Assembly: GCA_013368375.1 (NCBI GenBank)
Contig: JAACJP010000003.1
Span: forward strand, 1,922,001-1,986,000
Direction of reading: 5' to 3'
Length of the DNA stretch: 64,000 nt
DNA from: Tricholomella constricta
Lineage: Eukaryota; Basidiomycota; Agaricomycetes; Agaricales; Lyophyllaceae
Each line of letters starts with the position of its first letter. The first letter of the stretch is position 1. The translations under genes were made by a program, and so were the position numbers. Below are positions 32,831-45,100 of the stretch, in pieces. The notes below the pieces were generated by a model, which searched no databases, was not told the origin of the DNA, and worked only from the letters and a program-made list of their open reading frames with translations.

Positions 32831-35331
32831 ATGTGTGTGGTGTTGTGGTGAGTACTTTTTGGTGTACCTCTGTGTGGCGGAAGCGCTCATGGTTGTGTTT
32901 TGAGGCTCGACCAATGTGATGTGGAAAAAAGAAATGCATAAAATTCCTGGAACTGGCAATTGCAATCCTGTGGTTATGTTTGAAAAAACGACATGTCGTC
33001 GGTCCCACGTACGTGCTTTGTTGTGGATTTGACGAAATCGGACTTTTCATGTTATATGTTGTGGCGATGATTTTACAAAGGTATATGACCACGTTCGCTT
33101 CTACTACACGTATATACATCTCTATCCATCTAAGTATGCATATATTTTCTTTGTATCTTTCCCCCATGTGTGTGTTTATATGTTGTTCTTTTTTGGTTTA
33201 CTTTCAATAAATGCGCGGATTTTTTATCGATGTCCATACTTGCCTCGACGCGCCTGATCCCGGCTCGAAATTCGATCTTGACCGTCCGAGTTTCCTTTCC
33301 ACTGAGCACTCTCATCATCGCTATTTCTGCTAGGCATCCTCTGGAATGTTACTTCCCGACTTTGACCAACTACAAGGGCGTTGCGACACGGTATACATCT
33401 GAACGAGCTCGTACCAAGAACCCACACGCGACGGAGTCTTCAATAACTCGCGTCGCGTACTAGTACTAGGCTTGTTATCAGAAATGTCGTAAGTCAAGCT
33501 CTGTCTCATGGATGGCCGTATCTCAAGGAACGAGTTGTGTCGCAGATTGACTTGGCATCTACCCGATACCGATGTTCCGATGCCACGAGGGGCAGAGACA
33601 AGTTGTCAGATACATCGACCAATCACAACTAGGAAACAGGCTGTTCATAAGGCTCTGTGTAAACGTGCGTTCGAAGACACTTTCTGTATTGAAGTACGCT
33701 GATCGATGCAGGCTGAGAAAAAGTGGAATTGAAGCGTGGCGCATGATTGGAAGGCGTGGAGCATTGTACCGGCGTCAGAGCCAGCCTTTTTTTGACGAGG
33801 AGATCTACGCGTACTTGAAGAAACTTGTTGAGGAAGAGCTAGGGGTACGTAAAGGACGACGCGCACAGGATGACTTGCGGAACGATTGTCATGAAACGTC
33901 AGACGTGGGCATATTGGGTGAACAACGTCAGGAAATGAAGTGAGTCTGTTATCCGTTACCTATGTGAGTTCTGACATTCTCATTAAGACAACCTTTGTAG
34001 CCATCGCATGCAGACTTCACCCATGATCTCTGCTAGGTACCATCTTTCTCTCCCGGGATCAAGAACAGATCGAACCCAAGACTCTCTCTCGCCTCTCGGA
34101 TACCGCCACAAGCTATTGCTGGAACCGAATAATCTAAGTTTGACTTGGGGGTACAAACCTGCTGGAACGGTCCGCTTGCTTGCCTGCTCCTTTTGGGCTA
34201 GACAACAAACGATCGAATGAATGCTAAAGGTGATATATAATAAAGATGGTAAATGGTTGCGGAAGTGGTCCGACTGCTTGCCTCGTATCCGTGCTTGCTT
34301 GCGGATTCCTGTCTCTATATCTTCTGTATTTCATGTGTCTCCCGTCGTGTGCCCAATTTCATTCTGTCTCGAAATCGGATGTCGTGAATCGTGACTACTT
34401 GATCATGAGTGGTGCCGATGCTTCACATACAAAACACCTATACATTGTACGCACACCTTTTACATGCTCTGCACTTTTGCTAAATAGATGTGCTTTGTTC
34501 TCAGCCCCATCAACGACCCCCAGTCGTTCTCGGAACTTTCACAGGTCTAGACAGTCGGTATGTGCACTCACTGGCTTGATCACGAGTAGAGTAATTCATC
34601 CTTCTTTCATTGCAGGTGTTGGTGCGTACACCGGCGCCACGAGCTCCCTGACCAAACAGGACATCACTGGCTCGCCAGCATCCACGCCAGGCGAGTTTTA
34701 TTGCGGCCTACATCAATGGTGTCGACGGCTAGGATCGTGCTTTCAACTTGAGCTACATTCTTAATCGCTCCTTCCTCGCACATCACAACTGAAGTGACAC
34801 CAATCACTCACAGATCCCTCTCACCACGAGCTAAGCTAAAATCGTGCAATATGGCGCTCGCGAGATGCAAAATACACAAATATAGGGCATAATAAAAGAT
34901 AAGAAAAGATACGAGACAAGCAGACCATGACCTCTATTATATATTACCTCCCCAGCGCCATTTTCCAAAATTCGTTCGTTCATTCTCAGACCAGCTAAGC
35001 TAGCAAGCGGAGCATTCCAGCAACTTCATATTCGAGTCCAAGTGAAAGAGCCTTCGGTTTCTTCATTCTTGCAATAGTATGAAGCAGTCAGCAAACAGAG
35101 GGAGAAATCCTGGAGAGGGCACTCAGCAGGAGCGAGTGAGGGCTCAAGATTTTACCGGGACAAGAAACAGAGAGAGGTCAACCATACCCAACAGGAGGGA
35201 GCTCAAGACTGCACTGGGACAGGGAGGCGAGTATCCACCGCGAAAATCTCGAGAAGAGAAGCTCGTCCCTATGAAGTGCTGCCGGTTGCAAACACCAATA
35301 CCAAAGACGAGAAGCCAAACCGCGTACCGAC

Positions 35332-35350
35332 GGGCAGGGCGTCCCCCGCT
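35332..35350 (-). repeat. Copy 1 of a dispersed 19-bp GC-rich motif
   Basis: On the minus strand it reads AGCGGGGGACGCCCTGCCC. It agrees with the copy at 38187-38205 in 18 of 19 bases and with the one at 62102-62120 in about 16. Bases following it (GTTTGG) recur near the second copy as well. Confidence 0.5.
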
Positions 35351-35723
35351 TACGGCACTGGCGGCCGACGTCCTGGGCCAATGTGGAGGCGCGGCGGGTC
35401 CGGATTTGGCGTTAGATGGCATACGTGAACTGGGGCCAGGGGGAAGTTGATAGGCTGAAAGAAATAGTGAGCAAACTCGACGCTAGTCACGGTGTAGTAC
35501 TAGATGAGAAAAACTCCTGCCAAACCTAGCCAAACGCACAACGCACCAAGTTTCTAGTTTACGGTTTCACCAGGCTGTCCCTTGTATTCTTTTTACTTCC
35601 AACACTTGATATATTTTTCATGCTGCATGTCGTCTCATGTGTTGAGTCTAGAGTCAAAAGGAAAAGTTATCTGTCCTGTAAGCTGTTGTAATCCCCTTGT
35701 ATCCCATGATAAGGTCTACAATT

Positions 35724-35761
35724 GCAATAGTTGCTTATATTGCATGATAAGCAATTATTGC
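35724..35761. repeat. Hairpin with 15-bp arms
   Basis: GCAATAGTTGCTTAT (35724-35738) pairs with ATAAGCAATTATTGC (35747-35761) with a single G-T wobble and an 8-nt loop. CTACA and TGTAG flank the arms outside, so the symmetry reaches further. It lies in AT-rich, gene-free DNA and may be part of a decayed transposable element. Confidence 0.65.
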
Positions 35762-36048
35762 TATGGCTGTAGTCAAATTGCACTCAGATTGTATGGACTG
35801 CCATCCAGCAATCACCTTTAGTAAATTTTACAGATTGTGAGCGGATTGCGATCATACTGTTTGTAAAGGAACGCGGCGGAAGCGAGGAGTCATTTGTAAG
35901 CGAGCGGAGTCTGAATGACTGCGCAGCGCCACGCACATCGACAGGCATTATCCTGACTACAAGCTCATCATTTACCGTGCGTTACATCCCAACTCGAACC
36001 CACAACCAACACATAAGACTCTCCTTACCACTCTTCTCAGATCACTTT

Positions 36049-36938
36049 ATGAAATTTACTCTCCTAACAGCCCTTGCGGCTAGTGCGACCCTTCGTAAGC
36101 CCCTCAATTGTCAGACTGTCGCCATCTAACGCCTCCTTGCAGTCCAGGTCAGCGCTAGTCCGCTCCGAGTGGTGGTAGTCACCACCACCACCAACCAAGA
36201 CCTTCCCTCCAACTTCCGTTTCGGCCACGCAGTCCCCCACAATGCCAACTCCAACTCCAACCACGACATCGCCCAGATGCTCGTCCGCCCCGATGGCAAA
36301 CTCCACAAGCCATGCCGCGGCGCGCGTATGCGCCAGAAGGCCATCGACATGTCCAACGCCTTCCGCAAGGCTCTGGGCTGGCCCCAGATCGAGCCATACA
36401 CGAAACTCATCCCCGCCGTCCCCGCACACGCCCCCGAGCCCGGTCGCGTCCACATTCTTCCCTTCGTCGGCACGCCCAACATCCATGTCGAGGAGGACAC
36501 CCCCGTTCCCCGCCCTTCCGCCATCCCCGACCGCTACCTTGCCCACCCGCGCCCAGGTCGCGGCCGCGTGAGCTTCAGGCATCGCCTCCGCAACGCCCCG
36601 TTCCTCGAGCGCCTCCACGTTGCGCTCATGGCTCTTGGTCCGTGGGAGGGACGAGCTGTCGCCTTTGTTCTTGGTGCGTGTGGTTGACTTCACACCCCCC
36701 TATCATCCAACTGACTTGTTCGCTAGGCTGCGGTATCGGTGTCCTCCTGCGCATGCTCTGGGTCCTCGCTGTCGTCTCTTACCGCCTCGCCAAGGGCCCC
36801 AGGGAGGAGGACGGGCACAGGTACACCGAGATCCTCGTGGTTGAAGAGTACGACGACGCAGAGGAAGTCGCGCCTGCCCCGCCCACGTACACCTTTGACG
36901 ATGAGAAGGCCGATAAGGACAATATCGTTGCGCAGTAG
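36049..36938 (+). CDS. Secreted-type single-pass membrane protein of unknown function, with PPxY tail
   Basis: I do not recognise a named family. Three exons: MKFTLLTALAASATL is a signal peptide, interrupted at its end by a 46-nt intron (GTAAGC to TTGCAG). The ectodomain of about 170 residues starts SPLRVVVVTTTTNQDLP and contains one Cys (KLHKPCRGARMRQKA) and a conserved-looking helix (AIDMSNAFRKALGWPQIEPY). It has proline-rich turns and a basic stretch (RPGRGRVSFRHRLRNAPFLE). The membrane helix spans the second intron (AVAFVLG / CGIGVLLRMLWVLAVVSY). The acidic tail EILVVEEYDDAEEVAPAPP runs on to a PPTY motif and ends at the TAG 36936-36938. A type I topology is inferred. The PPxY suggests ubiquitin-dependent trafficking. 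Coding GC is much higher than in the flanks. Confidence 0.78.
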
Positions 36939-38547
36939 GCAAAGTGATCAAGTCGTTGTTGTCGCACCCTTCTTCTTCCCGTCTCTTTTAGTTCTTTGAA
37001 TGTGTGCTTCCTGGTGAACCTGGACTCTGAATCCTATTATCGATATGACTGTGTTTGTATTAGCTAGAGAATGGTAAATGTTACTGTTCTTGCTGCTGTG
37101 CTGCTTTATCGCAGAGGATCCTTGCCCTTGTACAGCCTGGAATTGGGGATTTCGTCTGTTCTGCAGCTGCTGACAATGACGTCACTCATTCCAGATTTCT
37201 TGGTACGCCCGATTTTTCTATATATTGGTGCGAGATAGATAACATATTGAAGATATGGAAACAAAGATCCGCAGGCAAGGCACACACGATAGAAGAAAGA
37301 CACGAGACAAGCATGGAGCACTTTATTTATCATCTACTATCACCCCTCCAGCACTACCTAGATTCATTTAGAGAGTCGTTGGCTTGTTCGTTCGTTCGTC
37401 CGAGTCGTTCGTTCATCCGATCGCAGCCTCAATCTAAGCCTCGACCCTCACGTTGAGAGACCTGGGCCAGGCAGAGGGGACATGATCAAAGAATGATCAT
37501 GACTTTTTTCGGCTTTGTTTTAACAATACAGGAGGGAATAAGCGCTGTATATCGCTTCAGACGACCGCGCTTTCAAGTTGTTCGATAACGGTTGACTCTT
37601 AATAAGGATGGCAGTGGCTGAGTTACTAGAAAGCATACGTCTGAATACTCTGTGCAAGTTCCTATCGCAGCGATCGCGATCGTGTCGAATTGCGAAGGAA
37701 GGAAAACTAAATTTCAAGCAATCAATGACAAGCGGCCACAATGTATATATATATTCAGCTGGCGGGCGACCAACGACACATATATACGCACATACAGCCA
37801 CGACCGTGAAATTAAGAACGAAATAGAATGAGCGAGATCCGCAGCTGTGTCTTACAGTATCCCAGTATAGATCATAGAGTCAAGAAGCAGTCCCATAGTT
37901 TGAGTCCAATCAATCGGGGTATCAGCGTATCCTCGAGTCCCAGCAGACCATATCCAGAAGAAGCAGGGAGATCTAGAAGAAGTATAAAACTTGTTGTTGT
38001 CGTCATCCTCGTCGTCGTACTGATCCAGAATATCCAAGAAAGCAGCGCGAAGTCACGTCCATCCAACGGAGCCACCATGATAATCCTAAAAGCCGTCTTC
38101 CGAAAGAGGAGCCGGAGCCTGCAGACATCGTAACCAGACGGGGCGAAGGACTTTTTCGTCTTGAGCACCAAAAGGAACCAAACATCGGGCGGGGCGTCCC
38201 CCGCTTGCGATGATGATGGCCTTGAAGGACAGACGATGGACGGAGTGAAGAAGCTGTTGCCAAAGGCGGATGCGGAGTGAGAAAGTGCGACTACGAGGTG
38301 GGCGACTCGGCGTTGCACTCGGGGGTGGGTGAGAAGGAGCCTGGACCGTGCGACGAGACGTGAGGCTGAACGTAGATGAAAAGAACGGAAAGAAATAAAA
38401 AGAAGATAAGAAAAAAGGAAATTTTGTTTCGAGTTGGATAATGTTCCCCTTGCTTTTGTCGTTTTCTGAAAGGCGAAAAAGGTCAACAAGATATCTACTT
38501 CGGTGAAAAGGAGCGGCATTACCTTACGGACCAGATCACGAGACTGT
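36939..38547. other. Intergenic region, no supported gene
   Basis: About 1.6 kb. A minus-strand frame stays open for 215 codons (37872-38519) but is made of Leu/Ser/Phe-rich low-complexity sequence without motif or splice logic. The second copy of the 19-bp GC-rich motif lies inside it. A TTCGTTCG run occurs at about 37388-37420. I see no RNA gene or transposon end. Confidence 0.45.
38187..38205 (-). repeat. Copy 2 of a dispersed 19-bp GC-rich motif
   Basis: On the minus strand it reads AGCGGGGGACGCCCCGCCC and is followed after two bases by GTTTGG. It can itself fold (GCGGGG against CCCCGC), so it may be a small stem-loop. Confidence 0.5.
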
Positions 38548-40442
38548 TCAAATTACCGAGCAACGAACCCGCTTGCGAGTATTCAATGTCTGCGAGAAAT
38601 CAACGACGACGCCGTCAGAAGACTGACTAAATCAGAAGAAAATTGTAACATTGTAACTCTCACCTCAAACTCCTCGTCGGCCTTGAACTCAGGTAGAAGG
38701 AACTCACCGATGGCGGCGAGCACGACCGCCACCGCGCGTTTGAGCCTTTTAACAGGGCGGACCTCGTTGCTGAGCTCGCTTTTGCTGGGGGCGGCCTCTT
38801 TGGCGTCCTCGCGCTTGCGCTTGCCTCCTGTCGGGGCCTTCACTACAACCACTTCGGGCTCCTTGACGACTGGTCGGGCAATCTCCTCGGCTTCACTGAC
38901 AGTGCGCTTCCGCTTGGGCTTCTCAACGCGTTTCCCTTCCTTCTCCTCCTCTCGCGCCTTCCTCCTCTGCGCCCTCTGCTTCTCCCTCCTCTCAGCCTCC
39001 ATCTCGCGATCCACCTCTGCCTCGAGCTTCTTATCGACAGGCCCATTAAGACCAAAGGTGCACCGCCGATCCGCCGCATACCGCGTCGCCCACCTTCGCT
39101 TCCTCTCCTCGCGGCGCGCCTCCATTCTCCTCATCACCTCCCGGAGAAGCGCATCCTGCTCCATCTGTGCTAGATAGGCCTCGCACTTGCGGCGCTCACG
39201 CTCTTTCTTGTTCTGCGCCAACGCCTCCTCCAACCCCTCCCAGGGATCGCACTTGTCCAGCAAGTCGATCTTGGTGGTGATGCACTCCTGTGCACCGGGC
39301 TTTTCTGTTACAGGTGCGGTGGGGGTGGGCGTAAGCGTGGTGGGGCTGACGACGGTGGTGTCGTTGGCTGACCAGCCAAGGGGCTCGGGCTGAGCGAATG
39401 ACGCAGGGGCCATTGGGGGCGCGGTCGGTAAGATGAAGGCCGTGGGCAGGAAGGCCGGTGCAGCGATGTCGATGTCGACGATGGCAGACTGCAATGCCGG
39501 TTCAGCGAGGTAGTCCGTGACGGGCGATGGCACCAAAGGGAAGGGCAGGGTTCCAGGCATGTTAGCTGTGTACTGCATCGGAGGAGGGGCCGCGACTTGA
39601 ACCGGGACGTAGACCTGAAGAGGCTGATGGTGCCAAAATGGTATGACTGAGGGCGACGTGGAGGGAAGAGGCGCGTCAGGCATTCCCTCGTCCTTCTCCT
39701 CCAGGGAGAGCCCGGCAAACAGCGCAGCGATATCGTGCTCTTCAGCGGTGGAAAGAGGAATTACATAGTTATCGATATCTAAAGGCTACATTTAAGCACA
39801 GGCAACGAGCGAGAGGTGTTGGGCGCTTACCCCACATGGTGGAATCGCTGTCGGGGTCTGCCATGTCAACTAAGTCGATCGGCGAGGGAACCGTGGCCCA
39901 AATGTCTACGATGCCGGGTAAAAAATTAACAAGTGGTCAGCCACGTTGCTAGTGTCGAGATGGCGCTACTTACCAGGCATCTTCTCGTCGGCGCAGGTAC
40001 TAGGGAAGCTAGTTACAGTGGAGATTACCGATGACGCGAGGGCGAAGATGGACGAGGGCGCGACGATTGGCGGGACTGTTGCATGCGAGATGTTAGGACT
40101 GAAGTGGGCAGGGAGAGGATGAGGCTCGAGATTACGAAGACGCTGACCTGACATGTCGACAGCATCGGGGGGCATCGAGGTGGTGATGGGGAGACAATTC
40201 TGACATGGCATCGGGGGTAGTGCGGAAATGAGGAATGGCGAGGGGGCGGGAGGTGGCGGCACTGTATAAGCGAGATGTCAGAAGTGTAACTACTGGGCGG
40301 GAAGAAGGGATGTGCGCTCACGGCATAAGGTAGGGGGGAGGAAGATGCCCGAAGGATAGCCATGCGAGGGGGCGAAAGCCTCGACGGCAGGAGGAGAGGG
40401 AGCTGAAGCGCGAGTGTGGATGTATCTCTTGGAGCGAACCAT
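38548..40442 (-). CDS. Proline-rich, lysine/arginine-rich protein, probably nuclear
   Basis: I do not recognise it. The start at 40442 gives MVRSKRYIHTRASAPSPPAV, followed by small proline-rich exons (PPPPAPSPFLISALPPMPCQ; then one with MADPDSDSTMW) joined by short introns near 40318-40265, 40155-40105, 39973-39907 and 39836-39785. The main exon begins DIDNYVIPLSTAEEHDIAAL and contains KIDLLDKCDPWEGLEEALAQ. A charged coiled coil (ERRKCEAYLAQMEQDALLRE) leads to ATRYAADRRCTFGLNGPVDK, the segment most likely to be conserved. Three basic clusters (KPKRKRTVSE, GGKRKRED, RPVKRLKR) look like nuclear localisation signals. The last intron (38590-38663) is inferred from GTGAGA and CTCGCAG; without it the frame runs on to 38583. 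Two ACGCGT boxes lie 180-250 bp upstream of the start. A chromatin or cell-cycle role is only a guess. Confidence 0.62.
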
Positions 40443-42199
40443 GAGGGGCAGGTAATACTATGTTGCTATTGCTAGGGCGGTGGTGGTTTTGATTGAACGA
40501 AGGATGAGGGGCTTTTGAGATTGTAACGCGAATATAAAGGACCGTACTCGTCCGTTTTTGGTGCTGGGCTGACAGTAGCATTTGGGACGCATGTCAGCCA
40601 TTAGAAAAGTCGCTGGGAGACGCGTGCTACGGGTCAGCCATTTCCGTGAGCCTCAAATAGATGGGCAGCTCACCCCGCGACGCGACGCGTTCCCAACTGA
40701 TTTCGTCATCTGACCCGATAGCCCAATAAGCTAACTGAGAATGAGATTTACAAGTTGCCAACTGGATGACCCGTCTTCATATCAAGAGCACCGGCGTAGA
40801 GGCATCGGAAGGAAGTTTGATGATAGTTCGGTTGTTGGAAGTCAGAGCGCAATCCCTGACAGAAGTTGTCAAGATGCAACTCTCAAACGAACCCCCGACG
40901 CGCCGTATGCCAAAGCCACGAGGATTATGGTCTGTTCCTTGGAGTTACAATGGACGTTGCAATGGCAAAACATTGGTACCCTTGTGTAGAACTATTAGGC
41001 ATTTTGAACATCAATGTAATAAACACTTTAACATGGCGCCGGACAATGCATACCTTGAAAAGACTGGACCCCCTCGCCCGGATACCTAATAATCCACCTA
41101 TTCAACGTCGCCACCGTGACCATGGTTCAGCTCTCCCCAAAAGTCGTACTGGGACTGGAACTTTCAGTGGCACCGTGTTACAGAACAACCCCGTGGAGCG
41201 GGACTCGGGAGTAAAATCGCGACCGGGCCGCTACTTCCGCACCTTCAAGTTCAACCACTGGCACTGCGACCATCACGATGGTTCCATGTATAAACACGAT
41301 TTCAAGTCGCGATGAGTCTGGCTGTCAATGTACCCTGCCTATCTGATGATGGATGAACTACCCTTCGAACTCCCACGCGACATTTAGCTTTGGCGGCCAG
41401 CGAGGGCATCGTCAGGTATGGTGAGTCTTTTCTGTTTCATAGATTCTAACAACGACTGTAGGATATCGCTCATTATTTATACGACTTGAACGTGACATTC
41501 TATGAGGAAACACGTCGTTCAATTTCTTTCACCGACAGAATCAAAACCAATACTTGCATTGGGCATGAAGACACTTCACCTCCACACAGACGTTGGATGT
41601 TGGTGCGAGGGAGATGTAAATTAACGGAAAGTATATGGACGTCCTCCGCGAATAATTGCGTCGCTGCTAATTCATGATTCTCCTTCGTTCCTGCGGCATG
41701 GCGAATGAATCAGATCATCGATGCTTCCCAGCGTATAATCTTGGTTCAACACCTTCCCAGCTCATGTCTTTCGAAGACGCCACTCAATATTGTCCCACAG
41801 TCCTATACCCCGCTTGCTCATCATCCTGGCACAACACCTTACAACTCATTGAGGGAGTCCCCTGGCAATTCAAGGCGGCACTCTCTAAAGTCAACCTTCT
41901 CAATGTACTGATGGAGTACGTTCCTCACACACTACTTATGTTTACACCAAGACTAGCGCAGAAGGACACAAATAAGTCCTGCTTCGGCCTCCTGACGTGG
42001 CGGAAGCCGCTCTCTCTCTGCGAAGTTCAACGGATCCACGCAGGACAAAGCCTCATGATCGACGAAATTCTCTGATCCCTTGACACGTCTTCTCATTGTT
42101 CTCAGCTCATGCTCTTGTCCTTTTTTATGTAAACTGTGGGGTGGAAGCCTCAACGAGCACGCGGTGCCCAACCTATAACATCACGACTTCGCAAAGAAT
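40443..42199. other. Intergenic region, no supported gene
   Basis: About 1.75 kb between the minus-strand nuclear-protein gene and beta-mannosidase. ACGCGT occurs at 40620-40625 and 40685-40690, close to the promoter of the left gene. A frame at 41674-42075 is open for 134 codons without motif; upstream frames overlap each other. The last 150 bp should hold the beta-mannosidase promoter, but no TATA box is clear. Confidence 0.4.
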
Positions 42200-45100
42200 A
42201 TGCAGTCCGAGTCAAAGATGCATGCCATTGTCACTCTATTTCGTCTGCTCTGGATCATCAACGGGGTCGCTGGAGCAATTTTCAACGTTGCGCAACTCCA
42301 GTGGACACTTAAGAACCAGAATGGGTCCATCCAAATCCCAGCGGCCGGGCCTCCGTCGCATGCGCATTTGGATCTGGCAAACGCTGGTATTATCACTGAG
42401 CCTTTACTCGGAATTAATGGTGGGTGTTCGTTGTAGTCTGAATTTAGAAATATTCACGAGGCGTCAGACTTTACTCAGCGTTGGATCATCGACGACAATT
42501 GGACCTACACGGCTGACCTCTTGCCCTTCACGCGTACGTTGGACCCAGAGGAGAACCAGGCGACGTTTTTGGTTTTCTATGGGATCGATACAGTGGCAAA
42601 TATAGTGCGGACACTGTTTTTTGGTGACGACTTGGCTGACAGCGTACGTGCTCCAGAGTGTCGGCGGACATCCCGTGGCATGGGTCAATAACCAATTCCG
42701 ACAATACACGTTCGATATCTCTGCATTCATCGCTGCACCTTCATCCGGTGATAGCAACCTGACTGTGTCCCTCCAATCGGCGTATCATTACGCCTTGAAT
42801 GTTAGCACTAGGCCGGACGCCGAACATTTTCCTGGGAATGGTGGGGTATGCTATGTCCGTGTTCAATATCACTCAGGCATTCACTCAATTTACTGCCAGT
42901 TTGAGTATCCTGGTATCTTCCCATGGGTCCGGAAAGTCGCCTCCGATTTTGGTTGGGATTGGGTGCGTGTGGTCTGGTAACTTCACAGACCATTGTCTTA
43001 AGAGGTGTGATACAGGGTCCCGCATTCGTGCCAGTTGGGATATACAAGCCGGCTTATATCGTGATCTTGGCTTCTTCGACGAACCATTCAGCCGTCCAGA
43101 CAGGCACACCACCGATATCACCTTCCCACCCCGCAATGGACGATGTCTCCGGACCAATCTGGGTGGATGAATCGTCTATCGATATTTATAAGGCCGGCCA
43201 GTCTTTCTCTGTACCTCCTGACCAGAAAGCCGATTGGGTTGTCAACGTCACTCTCGCCCTGCGTTCCGCTGTGTCCGTCCCTAAATCGGTTCTCACCCTC
43301 TCTTTTCCTGAGCTCAACCTCACGTCTGAACCATTCGATATCGCTGACATCCCTATTGCGACGAATGAGTCATTCTGGATGACCGTCACCTGGTCTATCC
43401 CGGACAGCGTTCCACAGAGATGGTATCCGCACAATCTTGGCACGCCAAAGCTCTACAATTTGAGCGTGATCCTGGCGACCCCTGGGGACAGCTCATCTAC
43501 TAGCCTCGTGAACTTTGTCACTAGGACAGGGTTCCGGACCATTGAGCTCGCACAGACGCGGTATTCTCAGGCAGATGTCGAGCAACGCGGTATCACACCA
43601 GGGGATCAGTGGCACTTCAAAATCAACGGCAGGGCGTTTTATAGTCTCGGAACGAATATCATTCCCTTCGACCCATTCTATGCCCGGATGTCGACTGATC
43701 GAGTGCGGTGGGTTCTGCAGAGTGCAGTGAAGAGTGGTCAGAATATGGTTCGTAATAATCTTTATTCATGACCACGACCTTGAGTTGTGTAAGTGTCATG
43801 TCCGTCTCTAGGTCCGCGTTTGGGGCGGTGGGATATATCAGCCTTCCTCGTCCTCCGTCGCAGGGGGCGGATATGATTTCTATTCGATCTGCGACGAGCT
43901 CGGTATCCTTGCATGGTCTGAGCTCATCTTCTCGGACGCCTTGTATCCTATCAACGACTTCATGCTCGAGACGATCGAGCCAGAGGTCCGTCAGAATGTA
44001 CGGAGGGTCAACCGGCACCCGAGTAATGTCCAGTGGGCTGGCGGCAATGAGATCGAAGGAATTGTCACATCGACGAACCGTTCGGTGGAGAATGGGATCC
44101 ATTTCTTGAACGAGGTGCGTTATCGTTGGAGCCGCCCTTTAAATGTGCTAATCCGTATTCGATTCAGTTTGTTACCCTATTCGAGCATTTCCTACATGAT
44201 GTTGTCGTATCAGAAACCCATTCGGTCAGCCTGAACGCTTGAACAAGGAAACATTTTTTATCTTTTTATACACAGGTGCCGTATACTGATTGTTCAACAA
44301 CAAAAGGCGTCCTCAGTCTCGACCCATATGTCTTGAGATTCGACAATGGTACTCAAGGCGAGATATACGGAAATGGGGGTATATTGTGCTTTCGAATCGT
44401 TGACTTTTAGAGAATTAATGATACTTATAAGAACGATATAACTACGACGCCAGCAAAGCTTTCGATTACACGACATTTCCAGTCTCCAGATTTATGAACG
44501 AATTTGGGTTTGTTTATTCTAGGATCTTCCACATTATAAGCTCATCCTGGCTCTACAGGTTCCACTCCATGCCTTCTTTCTATACCTGGGAAGAGGTCCT
44601 CACATCCCCTGATGACTTTTCTTTCAACTCAACGGTAGTCATGTCAAGAGAACACCACCCACCTGCCGGCTCGCTCGCCTTTCCTAACCCAAACGCTCCC
44701 AAAGGCCAACGCCAGATGACAGTAGCTGTCGAACTCTGGCTCCCGACTCCCGACACGGCCGATACCAACCAGACCTTCGCACAATGGTGCTACAGCACCC
44801 AAATCTTCCAGACGATGACCATGGTGTCCCAGGTAGCGTGGTACCGACACGGGGCTGGGAAGGGCGAGAACAATCTCGGCGCGCTCGTCTGGCAGCTCAA
44901 CGATATCTGGCAAGGTGTGAGCTGGTCGAGCGTTGAATATTCTGGGAGATGGAAGGTATTGCAATATGGGCTTACTGGAATATTCGCGCCGGTGATTATC
45001 TACCCGTTCTGGACTGCTGCAAACGAGACGTTACAGACTCTGGTTATTTCCGATCGCTGGGAGGACGTCGAGGGGTCCGCACAGCTCACTTGGTACGACT

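Larger units (their letters stand above)
32831..36048. other. Gene-poor region with weak gene remnants
   Basis: About 3.2 kb. The first 400 bp are the AT-rich 3' flank of the previous gene. At 33700-33940 a frame reads SGIEAWRMIGRRGALYRRQS and EEIYAYLKKLVEEELGV, which looks like real protein, but no start or exon chain could be built; it may be a remnant. At 34390-34760 splice-like borders (GTACGC to TCTCAG; GTATGT to TTGCAG) join short open exons without recognisable content. An AT-rich tract at 35560-35860 contains a long hairpin. A short motif shared with 38.2 kb and 62.1 kb lies at 35332. Nothing here supports a confident gene. Confidence 0.45.

Noticed and set aside
34246..34764. A small secreted protein gene starting at 34246
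   Set aside because: The N-terminus is hydrophobic, but intron-like GT/AG pairs interrupt the frame and the spliced alternatives give no consistent product.
37872..38519. A 215-codon minus-strand frame
   Set aside because: Low-complexity Leu/Ser/Thr-rich product with no motif and no homologous pattern; it probably stays open by composition.
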